The notes under the pieces are model-generated. The model did not search any database. It had not been told where the DNA came from and saw only the letters and a program-made list of their open reading frames with translations. A stretch of DNA of 64,000 bases, from the NCBI RefSeq assembly GCF_000820765.1, contig NZ_CCYH01000012.1, positions 1 to 64,000 of the forward strand, read 5' to 3'. This stretch comes from Candidatus Soleaferrea massiliensis AP7. GTDB taxonomy: Bacteria > Bacillota > Clostridia > Oscillospirales > Ruminococcaceae. Below are positions 43,472 to 52,455 of the stretch, piece by piece (position 1 is the stretch's first letter; each line of letters opens with the position of its first letter). Made by a program: the position numbers and the translations under genes.

Positions 43472-45580
43472 TTAGTTTTTCTTCGCCTGCATCGCGGCGA
43501 TGGCGTCTTTTCTGGAAAGATTGATTCTTCCCTGGCTGTCAATCTCCGTGACCTTGACGACGATTTCATCACCGATGGAAACGACGTCTTCAACCTTGCC
43601 GACACGGTGGTTATCCAGCTTGGAAATGTGCACAAGACCTTCCTTGCCCGGTGCGATTTCGACAAATGCGCCGAACGCCATGATTCTGGTGACCTTGCCC
43701 TTGTAGATCGCGCCGACCTCCGGATCCTTCGCGATGGTCTCGATCATCATCAGCGCGCGTCTTGCGTTGTCGATATCGACGGCGGAAACATAGACCTTTC
43801 CATCCTCCTCGATGTCAACCTTGACGTCGCATTCCGCACAGATCTTCTGTACGACCTTGCCGCCGGAACCGATGACCTCACGGATCTTGTCGACAGGAAC
43901 CTGGGTGATCAGCATCTTCGGCGCGTACTTGGAAAGCTCCTCACGCGGCTTGGCGATGGCTTTCAGCATAATGTCGTCCAGGATATGGAGTCTTGCCTTG
44001 CGGGTTTTCTCAAACGCTTCCTTGATGATCTCCGGGGTCAGGCCGTCGTTCTTGATATCGACCTGGATAGCGGTAATGCCTTTGTGGGTTCCGCCGACCT
44101 TGAAGTCCATGTCGCCGAAGAAGTCCTCGAGTCCCTGGATGTCCACCATGGTCATCCAGCGCTCGCCCTCGGTGATGAGTCCGCAGGAGATGCCTGCAAC
44201 CGGCGCTTTGATCGGAACGCCCGCGTCCATCAGTGCCAGCGTGGAACCGCAGATGGATGCCTGCGAGGTTGAACCGTTCGAGGAAAGCACCTCGGAAACG
44301 AGACGGAGTGCATACGGGAATTCCTCCTCGGAGGGGATGACCGGCTCAAGCGCACGCTCCGCCAGCGCGCCGTGACCGATTTCACGGCGGCCAGGGCCGC
44401 GGCTCGGACGGGTTTCACCGACCGAATAGGATGGGAAGTTGTAATGATGCATATAGCGCTTGGAATCCTCGTTGTCGATGCCGTCGAGGATCTGCGCGTC
44501 GCGGATGGCACCCAGCGTTGCGACGGTCAGAACCTGCGTCTGTCCGCGGGTGAACATGCCGCTGCCGTGTACGCGCGGCAGAATGCCGACCTCAGCGTCG
44601 AGCGGGCGGATTTCATCCATCTGTCTGCCGTCAACGCGCTTGCCCTCGTCGAGCAGCCAGCGGCGGACGATGAACTTCTGCAGCTTGTACATGCATTCGT
44701 CGAGCTGGGCGGTCTGCTCCGGATAGGTCTCTGCGAAGTGCGCATAGACCTCCTCATAGATCGGCTGCAGGCGTGCGTCGCGCTCGTTTTTATCGTTGGT
44801 GTCCAATGCGTATTTGACTTTATCAATGGCGAATTCCTTGACCGCCTCGAACATCTCGTCGCTGACGACCACGGATTCGAAGGTGAACTTCTCTTTGCCG
44901 ATCTCCTTCTGGATGCCCTCGATGAAGGTGATGAGCGGCTTGATCTCCTCGTGTGCTTTGACGATCGCGTTGAGCATCACGTCTTCCGGGATCTCATCCG
45001 CGCCGGCTTCCACCATGACGATCTTCTGCTTGGTGGCCGCTACGGTCACGGTCATGCGGGATTTCTCGCGCTGTTCGGCGTCCGGGTTGAAGACAATTTG
45101 TCCATCGACATAGCCCACGTTGATGCCGCCGATCGGTCCGCTCCACGGAATATCGGAGATGGACAGGGCGATCGACGCGCCGATCATGCCGGTGATTTCC
45201 GGCGAATGATCCGGGTCAACAGCCATGACGGTCATGACGACCGAAACGTCGTTGCGCATATCCTTCGGGAACAGCGGGCGGATCGGACGGTCGACGAGAC
45301 GCGAGGTCAGGACGGCCTTTTCGCTCGGGCGGCCTTCTCTTTTTAAGAAGGATCCCGGAATCTTGCCGACCGCATAGAGCTTCTCTTCGTAGTCGACTGA
45401 GAGTGGGAAGAAGTCGATGCCGTCACGCGGCTTCGCGGATGCGGTCGCGTTGCACAGCACGGTGGTTTCTCCATAACGGACCAGGCAGGAACCGCCTGCG
45501 AGTTCACACATCTTGCCGGTCTCGATGACCAGCTTTTTTCCTGCATAGGTTGTTTCAAAGGTTTTGAAGTTCTCAAACAT
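43472..45580 (-). CDS. pnp: polyribonucleotide nucleotidyltransferase (PNPase)
   Basis: 702 residues; phosphorolytic 3'-5' exoribonuclease. Two RNase PH domains (RYGETTVLCNATASAKPRDG; PRVHGSGMFTRGQTQVLTVA with RPSRGPGRREIGHGALAERA), a KH domain (KIREVIGSGGKVVQKICAEC) and an S1 domain (GAIYKGKVTRIMAFGAFVEI). Full length. CAGGAGGT precedes ATG. Downstream of rpsO on the same strand, the common rpsO-pnp order. Confidence 0.97.
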   Translation of the reverse strand: MFENFKTFETTYAGKKLVIETGKMCELAGGSCLVRYGETTVLCNATASAKPRDGIDFFPLSVDYEEKLYAVGKIPGSFLKREGRPSEKAVLTSRLVDRPIRPLFPKDMRNDVSVVMTVMAVDPDHSPEITGMIGASIALSISDIPWSGPIGGINVGYVDGQIVFNPDAEQREKSRMTVTVAATKQKIVMVEAGADEIPEDVMLNAIVKAHEEIKPLITFIEGIQKEIGKEKFTFESVVVSDEMFEAVKEFAIDKVKYALDTNDKNERDARLQPIYEEVYAHFAETYPEQTAQLDECMYKLQKFIVRRWLLDEGKRVDGRQMDEIRPLDAEVGILPRVHGSGMFTRGQTQVLTVATLGAIRDAQILDGIDNEDSKRYMHHYNFPSYSVGETRPSRGPGRREIGHGALAERALEPVIPSEEEFPYALRLVSEVLSSNGSTSQASICGSTLALMDAGVPIKAPVAGISCGLITEGERWMTMVDIQGLEDFFGDMDFKVGGTHKGITAIQVDIKNDGLTPEIIKEAFEKTRKARLHILDDIMLKAIAKPREELSKYAPKMLITQVPVDKIREVIGSGGKVVQKICAECDVKVDIEEDGKVYVSAVDIDNARRALMMIETIAKDPEVGAIYKGKVTRIMAFGAFVEIAPGKEGLVHISKLDNHRVGKVEDVVSIGDEIVVKVTEIDSQGRINLSRKDAIAAMQAKKN

Positions 45581-45652
45581 ATTGGTATGCTACCTCCTGA
45601 TAATTTGGTAAAAGATTGATTTCACTCTTTGTTTACCATATCAGTAGTTGCG

Positions 45653-45705
45653 GTTTAGCGATGAATCCGATGCTGGAGCTTCCAGCGCCCGATTCACTGC
45701 TAAAC
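45653..45705 (-). promoter_or_regulatory. rpsO-pnp intergenic hairpin
   Basis: GTTTAGC.GTGAATC...GATTCAT.GCTAAAC forms a long interrupted stem with an inner GCTGGA/TCCAGC hairpin, 75 bases upstream of pnp. Such structures in pnp leaders are known RNase III sites controlling PNPase autoregulation; that role here is inferred. Confidence 0.5.
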
Positions 45706-45797
45706 ACCACAATTACTGTATGATGTGCAAAGAGCTGTATCAAAAAGAACCGGGTACTCCTGTCAAGTTCTCTTCGACACAGCTTTTCCGACTTGAA

Positions 45798-46064
45798 TTA
45801 TTTACGCAGTCCTAACTTTGCAATGATCGCACGATAGCGCTCGATGTCATTCTTCGCGACATAGTTGAGCAGGTTTCTTCTGCGGCCAACCATTTTAAGC
45901 AGTCCGCGTCTGGAATGATGGTCCTTCTTGTGAACCTTCAGATGCTCGGTCAGATCATTGATTCTTTTGGTCAGGATTGCGATCTGTACTTCCGGAGAAC
46001 CTGTGTCGTTCTCATGCAGTCTGTTGTTTTCGATAACAGCTGTCTTCTGTTCTTTCAGCATCAT
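45798..46064 (-). CDS. rpsO: 30S ribosomal protein S15
   Basis: 88 residues with the S15 signature: [60 protein letters not shown]. Binds 16S rRNA central domain. Start MMLKEQ at 46064 or MLKEQ three bases later; AAAGAGGTG precedes. Own promoter upstream. Confidence 0.97.
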   Translation of the reverse strand: MMLKEQKTAVIENNRLHENDTGSPEVQIAILTKRINDLTEHLKVHKKDHHSRRGLLKMVGRRRNLLNYVAKNDIERYRAIIAKLGLRK

Positions 46065-46229
46065 AATGCCTTCACCTCTTTAAAAAATTGATGGATGTCC
46101 GTAAACTTAGCAAGGGGACAGGCAAAACTCCCGTTTGTTCCCCTAAAAAGGGAACCGGGCTTAAACCCCAGGCCAGGTATATGGTCAACGCACAGTTGTT
46201 AGTATAGCATAAACGATGCAGCTTGTAAA
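46065..46229 (-). promoter_or_regulatory. rpsO promoter and structured leader
   Basis: Minus strand TTTACA (46229-46224), 17 bases, TATACT (46206-46201). The ~130-base leader folds into hairpins including GGTTCCC-TTTTTA-GGGGAAC and GGCCTGGGGTTTAAGCCC. S15 often represses its own translation through leader RNA; I cannot assign a specific class. Confidence 0.6.
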
Positions 46230-46267
46230 TATAGACAACTCAACAAATTATAAATTTTTTTTCATGC

Positions 46268-46319
46268 AAAAATGCCTTCTGAACACGAGTCTTTTAGATT
46301 CGCTGTCAGGAGGCATTTT
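46268..46319 (-). terminator. spoVT terminator
   Basis: AAAATGCCTCCTGA and TCAGAAGGCATTTTT pair with one mismatch; T run on the minus strand. Confidence 0.7.
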
Positions 46320-46347
46320 GCATGGATACCGCATATCACAGGGAGGA

Positions 46348-46890
46348 TTACTCCTCCATCTGTTTGCCGAGAAACGCGGCCGCGGCCTGAATCAGCTTGA
46401 TTTCGCTTTCGGCCGCGTAGCCGCCGGATTCGCTTTCCAGGAACATGACGGAGCCGCAGACATCGCCGGCCGCCACAATCGGGACGGCCACGGTCGCGTA
46501 CCGCTCGACACCCTCCACCGGCTGCAGGCGAACCTGCTCTTCGGCGGTGTAGATGTAGTTGCGCCGGGATTCCATCAGCTCTTCGAGATGGGTGGATACC
46601 CTGCGTTCGATCAGTTCTTTTTTCGGCAGTCCGGCGACCGATATGACATTGTCGTTGTCGCAGACAACCACCGGATGCCCGCCGGTCTTGTAAAGCACAT
46701 CGGCATAAAGGGAGGCGAAGGATGCAAGCTCCCCAATCGGGGAATACTTTTTAAAAATCACTTCGCCGTCGTTGTCGGTATATATCTCCAATGGGTCGCC
46801 TTCTCGGATTCTCATGGTACGCCGGATCTCTTTCGGAATCACAACGCGGCCCAGATCATCGATGCGTCTGACTATTCCTGTGGCCTTCAT
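46348..46890 (-). CDS. spoVT: stage V sporulation protein T (AbrB-family regulator)
   Basis: 180 residues. N-terminal AbrB swapped-hairpin DNA-binding domain MKATGIVRRIDDLGRVVIPK ... EIRRTMRIREGDPLEIYTDN, then a GAF-like domain (SPIGELASFASLYADVLYKT, VSTHLEELMESRRNYIYTAE, SVMFLESESGG). SpoVT modulates late forespore genes, so the organism very likely forms spores. Upstream TGAACT, 17 bases, CAAATTC resembles a sigma-G promoter, at low confidence. ATG with GGAGGAA upstream. Confidence 0.93.
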   Translation of the reverse strand: MKATGIVRRIDDLGRVVIPKEIRRTMRIREGDPLEIYTDNDGEVIFKKYSPIGELASFASLYADVLYKTGGHPVVVCDNDNVISVAGLPKKELIERRVSTHLEELMESRRNYIYTAEEQVRLQPVEGVERYATVAVPIVAAGDVCGSVMFLESESGGYAAESEIKLIQAAAAFLGKQMEE

Positions 46891-47152
46891 ATTTCGAGTT
46901 CCTCCATATTTACAGAATTTGAAGATTGATATATTTAGAGTTCATTTTTCTCTAACTGTAGTATCTGTAAAATGGTGGACGTTTATACAGCCAATTTGTG
47001 CGGCCATCGAAATTCTGTGGAAGAACTTTTGACAAAAACAATGTTGAATATCGTAACAATTTCAACGGATCAATTTGATGTTTTATGGAGACGCGTTTTT
47101 TATCAGAATTTTGAAGCTTGAACGGTTCCGGCTTCCCATTCCGCCGTGCGAG

Positions 47153-47545
47153 TTACAGAAGCTTTTTTGGCAGAACCGCGTTGCAGAGCTCATAAAATTC
47201 ACATCGATGACAGACCTGTGACACATCGGTCAGCTTCGAAAATGCAGGGCCGATTTTATCCAGCAGCTGGCGATAGGTCGTTTGGATATCGCCGCCGCAG
47301 TTAAAAAAGGCGGCAACCTTCGCATCCCGTTTTTGGATGGACGCTTCCTCCCTACACCGGCCGCCGATGCGGTTCGGGCAGGCGCCGCAGATGTCGTCGC
47401 ACGCTGCCGACAGCATGACCGCCGTATCCGGATTCTGCCGGAGCGTTTGCAGGATGCGTTCCATGTTGCGGCAGAATTCCCCGCTGTAGCCGGTGCCGGA
47501 ATAGGTGTGCATACACATCAGATGGTGGTGGCGCAGACGGATCAT
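47153..47545 (-). CDS. DUF1284-family Cys-rich protein
   Basis: 130 residues starting MIRLRHHHLMCMHTYSGTGY, the conserved head of DUF1284. Cysteines at DDICGACPN, GRC, FNCG and QVCHRCEFYELC could bind a metal or Fe-S cluster. It overlaps the end of bioY by 4 bases and is therefore in the biotin-controlled transcript. Function unknown; an Fe-S role is inference. Confidence 0.8.
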   Translation of the reverse strand: MIRLRHHHLMCMHTYSGTGYSGEFCRNMERILQTLRQNPDTAVMLSAACDDICGACPNRIGGRCREEASIQKRDAKVAAFFNCGGDIQTTYRQLLDKIGPAFSKLTDVSQVCHRCEFYELCNAVLPKKLL

Positions 47546-48081
47546 GCCAGCTTCGCCGCCTTCAGCGCCTTCTGCAAAGCAAGCCCAAGCCCCGCGCTGC
47601 ACGCGACCTTGACCAGATCTAACAGCACAAACGGCGCCACACCGGTCAGCACCGCCTGCCACAGTCCTGTTTTTGCAGCGACTGCCAGCCAGATGGTGCC
47701 CAGTACATAGCAGACCAGTAGTCCCGCGAGCATGCCGAGGATGTAGGTGCCGAAGTTTTTGCGGTGCAGCAGCTCTGGAATCCAGGCGGTCAAAAAGGAC
47801 ATCAGCGGATAAGCGATCAGATATCCGCCGGTGACGCCGAACAGGATGCCGGGACCGCCGGTAAATCCACCGAAGACAGGCACGCCGACAAGTCCCAGCA
47901 GCAGATAAACAGCCTGAACGGCAAACGCCGCTTTCTTTTCGAGTACCACGCCGGTCAGGAAGACCGCAAACAACGACATTGTGAACGGAACCGGCGTGAA
48001 CGGCAATGGGATGACAATCTGGGCAAAAACCGCTGTGATGGCCGCAAACAGCGCGATCAGAATCAAATTTCTCGTTTTCAT
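47542..48081 (-). CDS. bioY: biotin transporter substrate-binding subunit BioY
   Basis: 179-residue membrane S component of an ECF biotin importer, with about six helices. The conserved TAVFAQIVIPLPFTPVPFTM, PVFGGFTGGPGILFGVTGGY and biotin-pocket residues match BioY. No ECF module (EcfA/T) is nearby, so it either uses a shared module or works alone. ATG with TAGGAGGGG upstream. A BirA operator covers its promoter. Confidence 0.92.
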   Translation of the reverse strand: MKTRNLILIALFAAITAVFAQIVIPLPFTPVPFTMSLFAVFLTGVVLEKKAAFAVQAVYLLLGLVGVPVFGGFTGGPGILFGVTGGYLIAYPLMSFLTAWIPELLHRKNFGTYILGMLAGLLVCYVLGTIWLAVAAKTGLWQAVLTGVAPFVLLDLVKVACSAGLGLALQKALKAAKLA

Positions 48082-48110
48082 GGCAATTTCCCCTCCTATT
48101 TCTTGTTTCC

Positions 48111-48166
48111 ATTATACAGGATGAAAAAGCGTATTGTCAACCCATTTATAAAAATATGGTTTACAA
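48111..48166 (-). promoter_or_regulatory. bioY promoter and BirA operator
   Basis: Minus strand TTGACA (48140-48135), 18 bases, TATAAT (48116-48111). TTGTCAACC (48134-48142), 15 bases, GGTTTACAA (48158-48166) matches the BirA/biotin-repressor site TTGTNAACC-N15-GGTTNACAA. The site includes the -35 box, so biotin-bound BirA should repress bioY and the DUF1284 gene. Confidence 0.88.
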
Positions 48167-48485
48167 TTTACCCTGCACCGTTTTCTGATCATGTCTGCGG
48201 ATCATCAAAAAATCTGGTCTTTTTAAAATATAGATAACGGAACCGTTATTTCTCAATATGAGGTAGTACGTGTGCGCCCTGCTGTGGTTGCGGTCACGCA
48301 ATGGAAGATGAATGGTGTTTCCCCTATGTTCTCTTTATAATCCGTGGAAAACCGAAGTTTCCATTGCAATCCTTCAAATATTGTAGTAAAATTGGTTTAA
48401 CATCGTTCATATTGTAAAGAGCAAAGGATTGATGTGAAGAACCTGCCATGTGACGATCATGCGGTACAGAAAGGGGATATGTTCT

Positions 48486-48848
48486 ATGAAAGATCATAAG
48501 AAATCGTTCTTCCTGTGTGCGGTGCTGCTCAGCGTTTGCCTGCCGCTGTCCGGATGCAGCGAAGGCGAGACGAGCTCCCGGCCGGAAACAGACGGGCAGT
48601 CTCAGACTGCATCTGCGGCCAGTGCTGCCGAACCGGTTGAAAATAAAGAACAGGCATTGGAAATTGCACATGCCTATGTGCTGGAAAACTGCAAGAGCAC
48701 CTTTGAAGGCTATCAGGTGACGGCTTTGCAGGAGGGGGACGAGTGGATCGTGTCCTATTCCCTTTCCGAGGATACTGCGGGCGGCGGCCCTCAGCTTCGC
48801 ATCCGTGCATCCGATGGAAAGGTTGTTTCCTTTGCTCTGCAGAGATGA
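48486..48848 (+). CDS. small lipoprotein
   Basis: 120 residues. Signal peptide with lipobox LPLSGCSEG; then a Ser/Ala/Thr-rich linker; then a compact alpha/beta domain (EQALEIAHAYVLENCKSTFE, DEWIVSYSLSEDTAGGGPQL, RASDGKVVSFALQR) resembling PepSY/NTF2-like extracytoplasmic folds. Not assigned to a family with confidence. It is followed 13 bases later by another lipoprotein gene, so the two likely work together. Confidence 0.6.
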   Translation: MKDHKKSFFLCAVLLSVCLPLSGCSEGETSSRPETDGQSQTASAASAAEPVENKEQALEIAHAYVLENCKSTFEGYQVTALQEGDEWIVSYSLSEDTAGGGPQLRIRASDGKVVSFALQR

Positions 48849-48861
48849 GGAGGAGGTTCCA

Positions 48862-50148
48862 TTGTACAAACAGATACTGCCCGTTCTGCTGTCGGCGGTG
48901 CTGCTGCTGGGCCTGACCGGCTGTGTTCCCATCGAGGAGGCCGCCGGCGATGGTCTGCATGTCGAGATCACCGACCATCTCAGCGCCTATGACGGCAAGG
49001 ACGTTTACTATATCAACAATTATGGATGCCCGGGCGCGATTTATCGGAATGGCGAGGTCATCCGGGAGCTGCATGAACAGATCTACGCGATTGCGGTAAA
49101 TTCGGATTCCATCTTTGTCGCCACCCAATCGGATGTCGCGCGGTTTGACAAGGATGGCAAGCCCTCCGACGTCTATCCCATTCCCGATGTGACCTGCATG
49201 AAAGCGGACGACGACTATCTGCTGGTCTATGAGGAAAGCTACAGGGATTCGGATTATCCGCAGCTTTATCTGAACAAGCTGTCCGATAACAGGTTTTATT
49301 CTGCCAGAGAGATGGCGCAAAAGCTCAAGTATCAGAAAAACCTGTCGTCCTTTGCCGGGGATTGGGATTATGTGCCGCAGGAGTATGCGCTGGTTTCCGA
49401 CGGTGACTGGGCGTTTTTATTCTCCCGCTCGCCGAAAGAGGACGACTGGGAGGAAGAACCCGGCAGCTTGTTTGAAGCATTATCCGTTTCGGATGGAGAA
49501 GATCCATATGAATATTTTGTCGATGTTTACAACAGCGAATGGAAGGTTCCCTGTTTCTATGAATACCGCGAATACGACCGCATCCTGGACGTGAAAGACG
49601 ATACGGTTTACTTCCTGACGCTGGAGGACGACATGAAGATCATGGCCCTGCCGCCGGACGGCAAGGCGCTGGAAAACTTCTCCGTGGACTTTGAAGAGGA
49701 CCGGTATCCGACCTTTCTATCGCTGGAGGGCGGCCTTCTGCTGCAGTCGAACTGGGTCTACAATTCCTGCAGCTGGACGTCATCACTTCCGATGGGACAG
49801 CATGCGGGGGACTGCCTGACCGAACTGCTTATGCAGGATCAGGTGCTGGAAAACAGAATCCGCATCACCGCCCCGCGCCAGAGAATCGTCGGCGTTCATG
49901 AAGGAAGGGTGCTGATCTATGACGGGGACAGCCAGGAGGTTCTGCTTGACCGTCAGGATGACAGCGAACCTGAGGTTCTGGTAAATCTGGATGGACGGAT
50001 AATGGGCAAAATCGATCAGCTGTGCTTCTCCGTATGCGGCAGCCGTCTGCTGGTTTATCAGATTCTGTGGATTCCAACCGAAGACGGTGAAGCGTACGAT
50101 TTTCCATCCATCACGTTGTTGGAAGATCTGGAACTGCCGGCATCGTAA
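48862..50148 (+). CDS. large lipoprotein, probable beta-propeller
   Basis: 428 residues. Signal peptide with lipobox LLGLTGCVP. The mature part has repeated aromatic/Asp beta blades (DVYYINNYGCPGAIYRNGEV, YDRILDVKDDTVYFLTLEDD, QRIVGVHEGRVLIYDGDSQE), as in DUF5050-type or other propeller-like surface proteins. No enzymatic motif seen. TTG start with GAGGAGGT upstream. In an operon with the preceding small lipoprotein and ended by a strong terminator. Function unknown. Confidence 0.6.
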   Translation: MYKQILPVLLSAVLLLGLTGCVPIEEAAGDGLHVEITDHLSAYDGKDVYYINNYGCPGAIYRNGEVIRELHEQIYAIAVNSDSIFVATQSDVARFDKDGKPSDVYPIPDVTCMKADDDYLLVYEESYRDSDYPQLYLNKLSDNRFYSAREMAQKLKYQKNLSSFAGDWDYVPQEYALVSDGDWAFLFSRSPKEDDWEEEPGSLFEALSVSDGEDPYEYFVDVYNSEWKVPCFYEYREYDRILDVKDDTVYFLTLEDDMKIMALPPDGKALENFSVDFEEDRYPTFLSLEGGLLLQSNWVYNSCSWTSSLPMGQHAGDCLTELLMQDQVLENRIRITAPRQRIVGVHEGRVLIYDGDSQEVLLDRQDDSEPEVLVNLDGRIMGKIDQLCFSVCGSRLLVYQILWIPTEDGEAYDFPSITLLEDLELPAS

Positions 50149-50184
50149 CCGCTCTGTAAGAAGTATATCCGACTACCATCGGGA

Positions 50185-50240
50185 AACCCCCGCCCGTATT
50201 CCTGTATACAGGGATACGGGCGGGGGTTCTTTGTTTTTTG
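50185..50240 (+). terminator. lipoprotein operon terminator
   Basis: AACCCCCGCCCGTAT pairs perfectly with ATACGGGCGGGGGTT, followed by CTTTGTTTTTT. Confidence 0.92.
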
Positions 50241-50334
50241 GCGTTTCTGAAATATATGCAGCCGCACGGCGCGCGGGAAGAACCGCAGCAGCTGTCAAGC
50301 TTGTTTGCCGGACGATGTATCGCAGCTTCCCTTT

Positions 50335-52314
50335 TTATCCCGGATATACCTTGTCGCAGTGCACGTGCTTTTCCACCTCGTCCCATTTGACAAGATAGCC
50401 GGCGCCCTTGGCGCAGAAGACCGAATCCGGCGTGTTCTCCGTGTCGCCCAGGCAGTCGTAGCCGGTCATCGAGACAACCTCGTTCTGGTTGTGGCAGGGC
50501 TCGTAGCCGTCGAAGCTGAGGTTCAGCACGCCCTTTCCACGCGTGAACGCGCTGAAGGTCCGGCTGTAGCTCATCATGGTCGAGGCCGGCGCGCGTCCGC
50601 AGATCACGGCGCGGTCCTCCAGGATTTGAGGCGGGTCGAAGCTGCCGTGCAGCTGCTGGATATCCGACAGGATGCGGCCGGCATGCCCGCTTTCGGCTTC
50701 GATGCGGAATGCGTAGTACGGTTCGAGCAGCAGGCTCTGGGCGCGCATCAGCCCCTGGCGGACGGCGCGGTAAACCGCCTGCCGGAAATCCCCGCCCTCG
50801 GTGTGCTTGAGATGCGCCCGCCCGGTCAGCAGGGTGATCTTCACATCGGTCAGCGCCGACCCGGTCAGCACGCCTTTGTGTTCCTTCTCCAGCACATGGG
50901 TTCGTATCAGGTTTTGGTACTGCCGGTCCAGCAGGTCGGTCGGACAGGCGGACGCGAAGGTGACGCCGCTGCCGCGCTGGGCCGGTTCCAGCAGCAGATG
51001 CGCCTCGGCGTAATGGCGCAGCGGTTCGAAGTGGCCGTAGCCGACGACCGGGGCCGCGATGGTTTCTTTATATAAGATCTCACATTCACCAAACGAGACG
51101 GGCAGGCCGAACCGCTCGCGGACGATCTCCGCGAGCACCTCAAGCTGGATGTCCCCCATAACCTGTATGGTGATCTGAGAGAGCGCTTCCTCGAAGCCCA
51201 CATGCAGCATCGGGTCCTCATCCTCCAAGATGCGGAAATAACCGAGCACCGTGCGGGCCGGAACATCTTCGGGGAAGAGGACCCGCGCCGTCAGGGCCGG
51301 ATGGCACGCAAAACTGCCGCGCGACAGGGTTTCCCCGATAAAATCTCCGGGCAATGGATGTGACAGGCCGGTCACCGCGCACAGGTCTCCGGGCATGGCC
51401 CTATCGGTCTGTGTATACTGCGCCCCGTTGTAGATGCGGATTTCGTTGACCTTCTCCGCCGTTTCGCCGCCATCCCTGCCCGACACGCGCAGGGTGTCCT
51501 TTACTCGGAATCCGCCGCGCAGCACCTTGAGAAAGGTCAGCCGGCTGCCCTGCCTGTCGTGCCGGATTTTGTAAACCTGCCCGGCGAACGGTACGCCTTC
51601 GGATTCCGCATGGGCTTCCCATGTGGTGAGCGCGCACAGCCAGTCCAGAAATTCCCGGACGCCTTCGTCGTTCAGGGCCGAGCCGGAGAAGCACGGGAAC
51701 AGGCGGCCCTCCCGAACCATCTCCCGCGCGGTTTCAAGCCAGATGTCCGGGCGGTAGCCTTCCTTTAAATAAAGCTCAAACAGCCTCTCGTCGCGTTCGG
51801 CAATCGATTCGGCAAGCGCCGTTGTTATGGAGTCCGGCTGGTCGAGCGGTGAGAACGGTACGACCTCAGCGGAAAAGCGGGTTTGCAGATCGCTGAGGAC
51901 CCGTTCGGGGGCGGCGCCGGCACGGTCGGTTTTGTTGAGGAACAGAAAGGTAGGAACCCGATGCTCGAGCAGCAGCTTCCAGACCGCCGCGGTGTGGCCC
52001 TGAATGCCCTCGACGCTGCTGACGACCAGCACGGCCGCGTCCATGATGCCGACGGCGCGTTCCATCTCGGCGCTGAAATCGACGTGGCCCGGCGTATCCA
52101 CCCAGTAAAAGGTATCGCCGCCGCGGGTAAACACCGCCTGATTCGAGAAGATGGTGATGCCGCGGCGCTTTTCAATGCCGTCCGTATCCAGAAACGCGTC
52201 CTGATGGTCCACGCGGCCTCGCGTGCGGATCGCATGAGCATGGAACAGGACCTGTTCGGACAGGGTGGTTTTGCCCGCGTCCACATGGGCCAGAATCCCG
52301 ATGGTCTTACGCAA
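50335..52314 (-). CDS. TetM-like translational GTPase (ribosomal protection family)
   Basis: 659 residues, EF-G-like layout. G1 AHVDAGKTTL, G3 DTPGHVDF, G4 NKTD; switch region TDGIEKRRGITIFSNQAVF. C-terminal domains IV/V include SFGECEILYKETIAAPVVGY and RTFSAFTRGKGVLNLSFDGY. Size and order fit the Tet(M)/Tet(O)/OtrA group and its many chromosomal relatives; whether it gives tetracycline resistance cannot be told. Start TTG at 52314 follows GGAGGT. Monocistronic. Confidence 0.8.
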   Translation of the reverse strand: MRKTIGILAHVDAGKTTLSEQVLFHAHAIRTRGRVDHQDAFLDTDGIEKRRGITIFSNQAVFTRGGDTFYWVDTPGHVDFSAEMERAVGIMDAAVLVVSSVEGIQGHTAAVWKLLLEHRVPTFLFLNKTDRAGAAPERVLSDLQTRFSAEVVPFSPLDQPDSITTALAESIAERDERLFELYLKEGYRPDIWLETAREMVREGRLFPCFSGSALNDEGVREFLDWLCALTTWEAHAESEGVPFAGQVYKIRHDRQGSRLTFLKVLRGGFRVKDTLRVSGRDGGETAEKVNEIRIYNGAQYTQTDRAMPGDLCAVTGLSHPLPGDFIGETLSRGSFACHPALTARVLFPEDVPARTVLGYFRILEDEDPMLHVGFEEALSQITIQVMGDIQLEVLAEIVRERFGLPVSFGECEILYKETIAAPVVGYGHFEPLRHYAEAHLLLEPAQRGSGVTFASACPTDLLDRQYQNLIRTHVLEKEHKGVLTGSALTDVKITLLTGRAHLKHTEGGDFRQAVYRAVRQGLMRAQSLLLEPYYAFRIEAESGHAGRILSDIQQLHGSFDPPQILEDRAVICGRAPASTMMSYSRTFSAFTRGKGVLNLSFDGYEPCHNQNEVVSMTGYDCLGDTENTPDSVFCAKGAGYLVKWDEVEKHVHCDKVYPG

Positions 52315-52455
52315 ATGAATACCTCCGTTTGTTTTTTCTTTCAGTTTACACCATTTTGAGAAAAAATCCAATCCTATTTTACACACGGGCTGTTATTTCC
52401 GCTGAAATCACAATATAATAAGGATAGGAGATCATCTCAAAAGGAGGAGATTACT

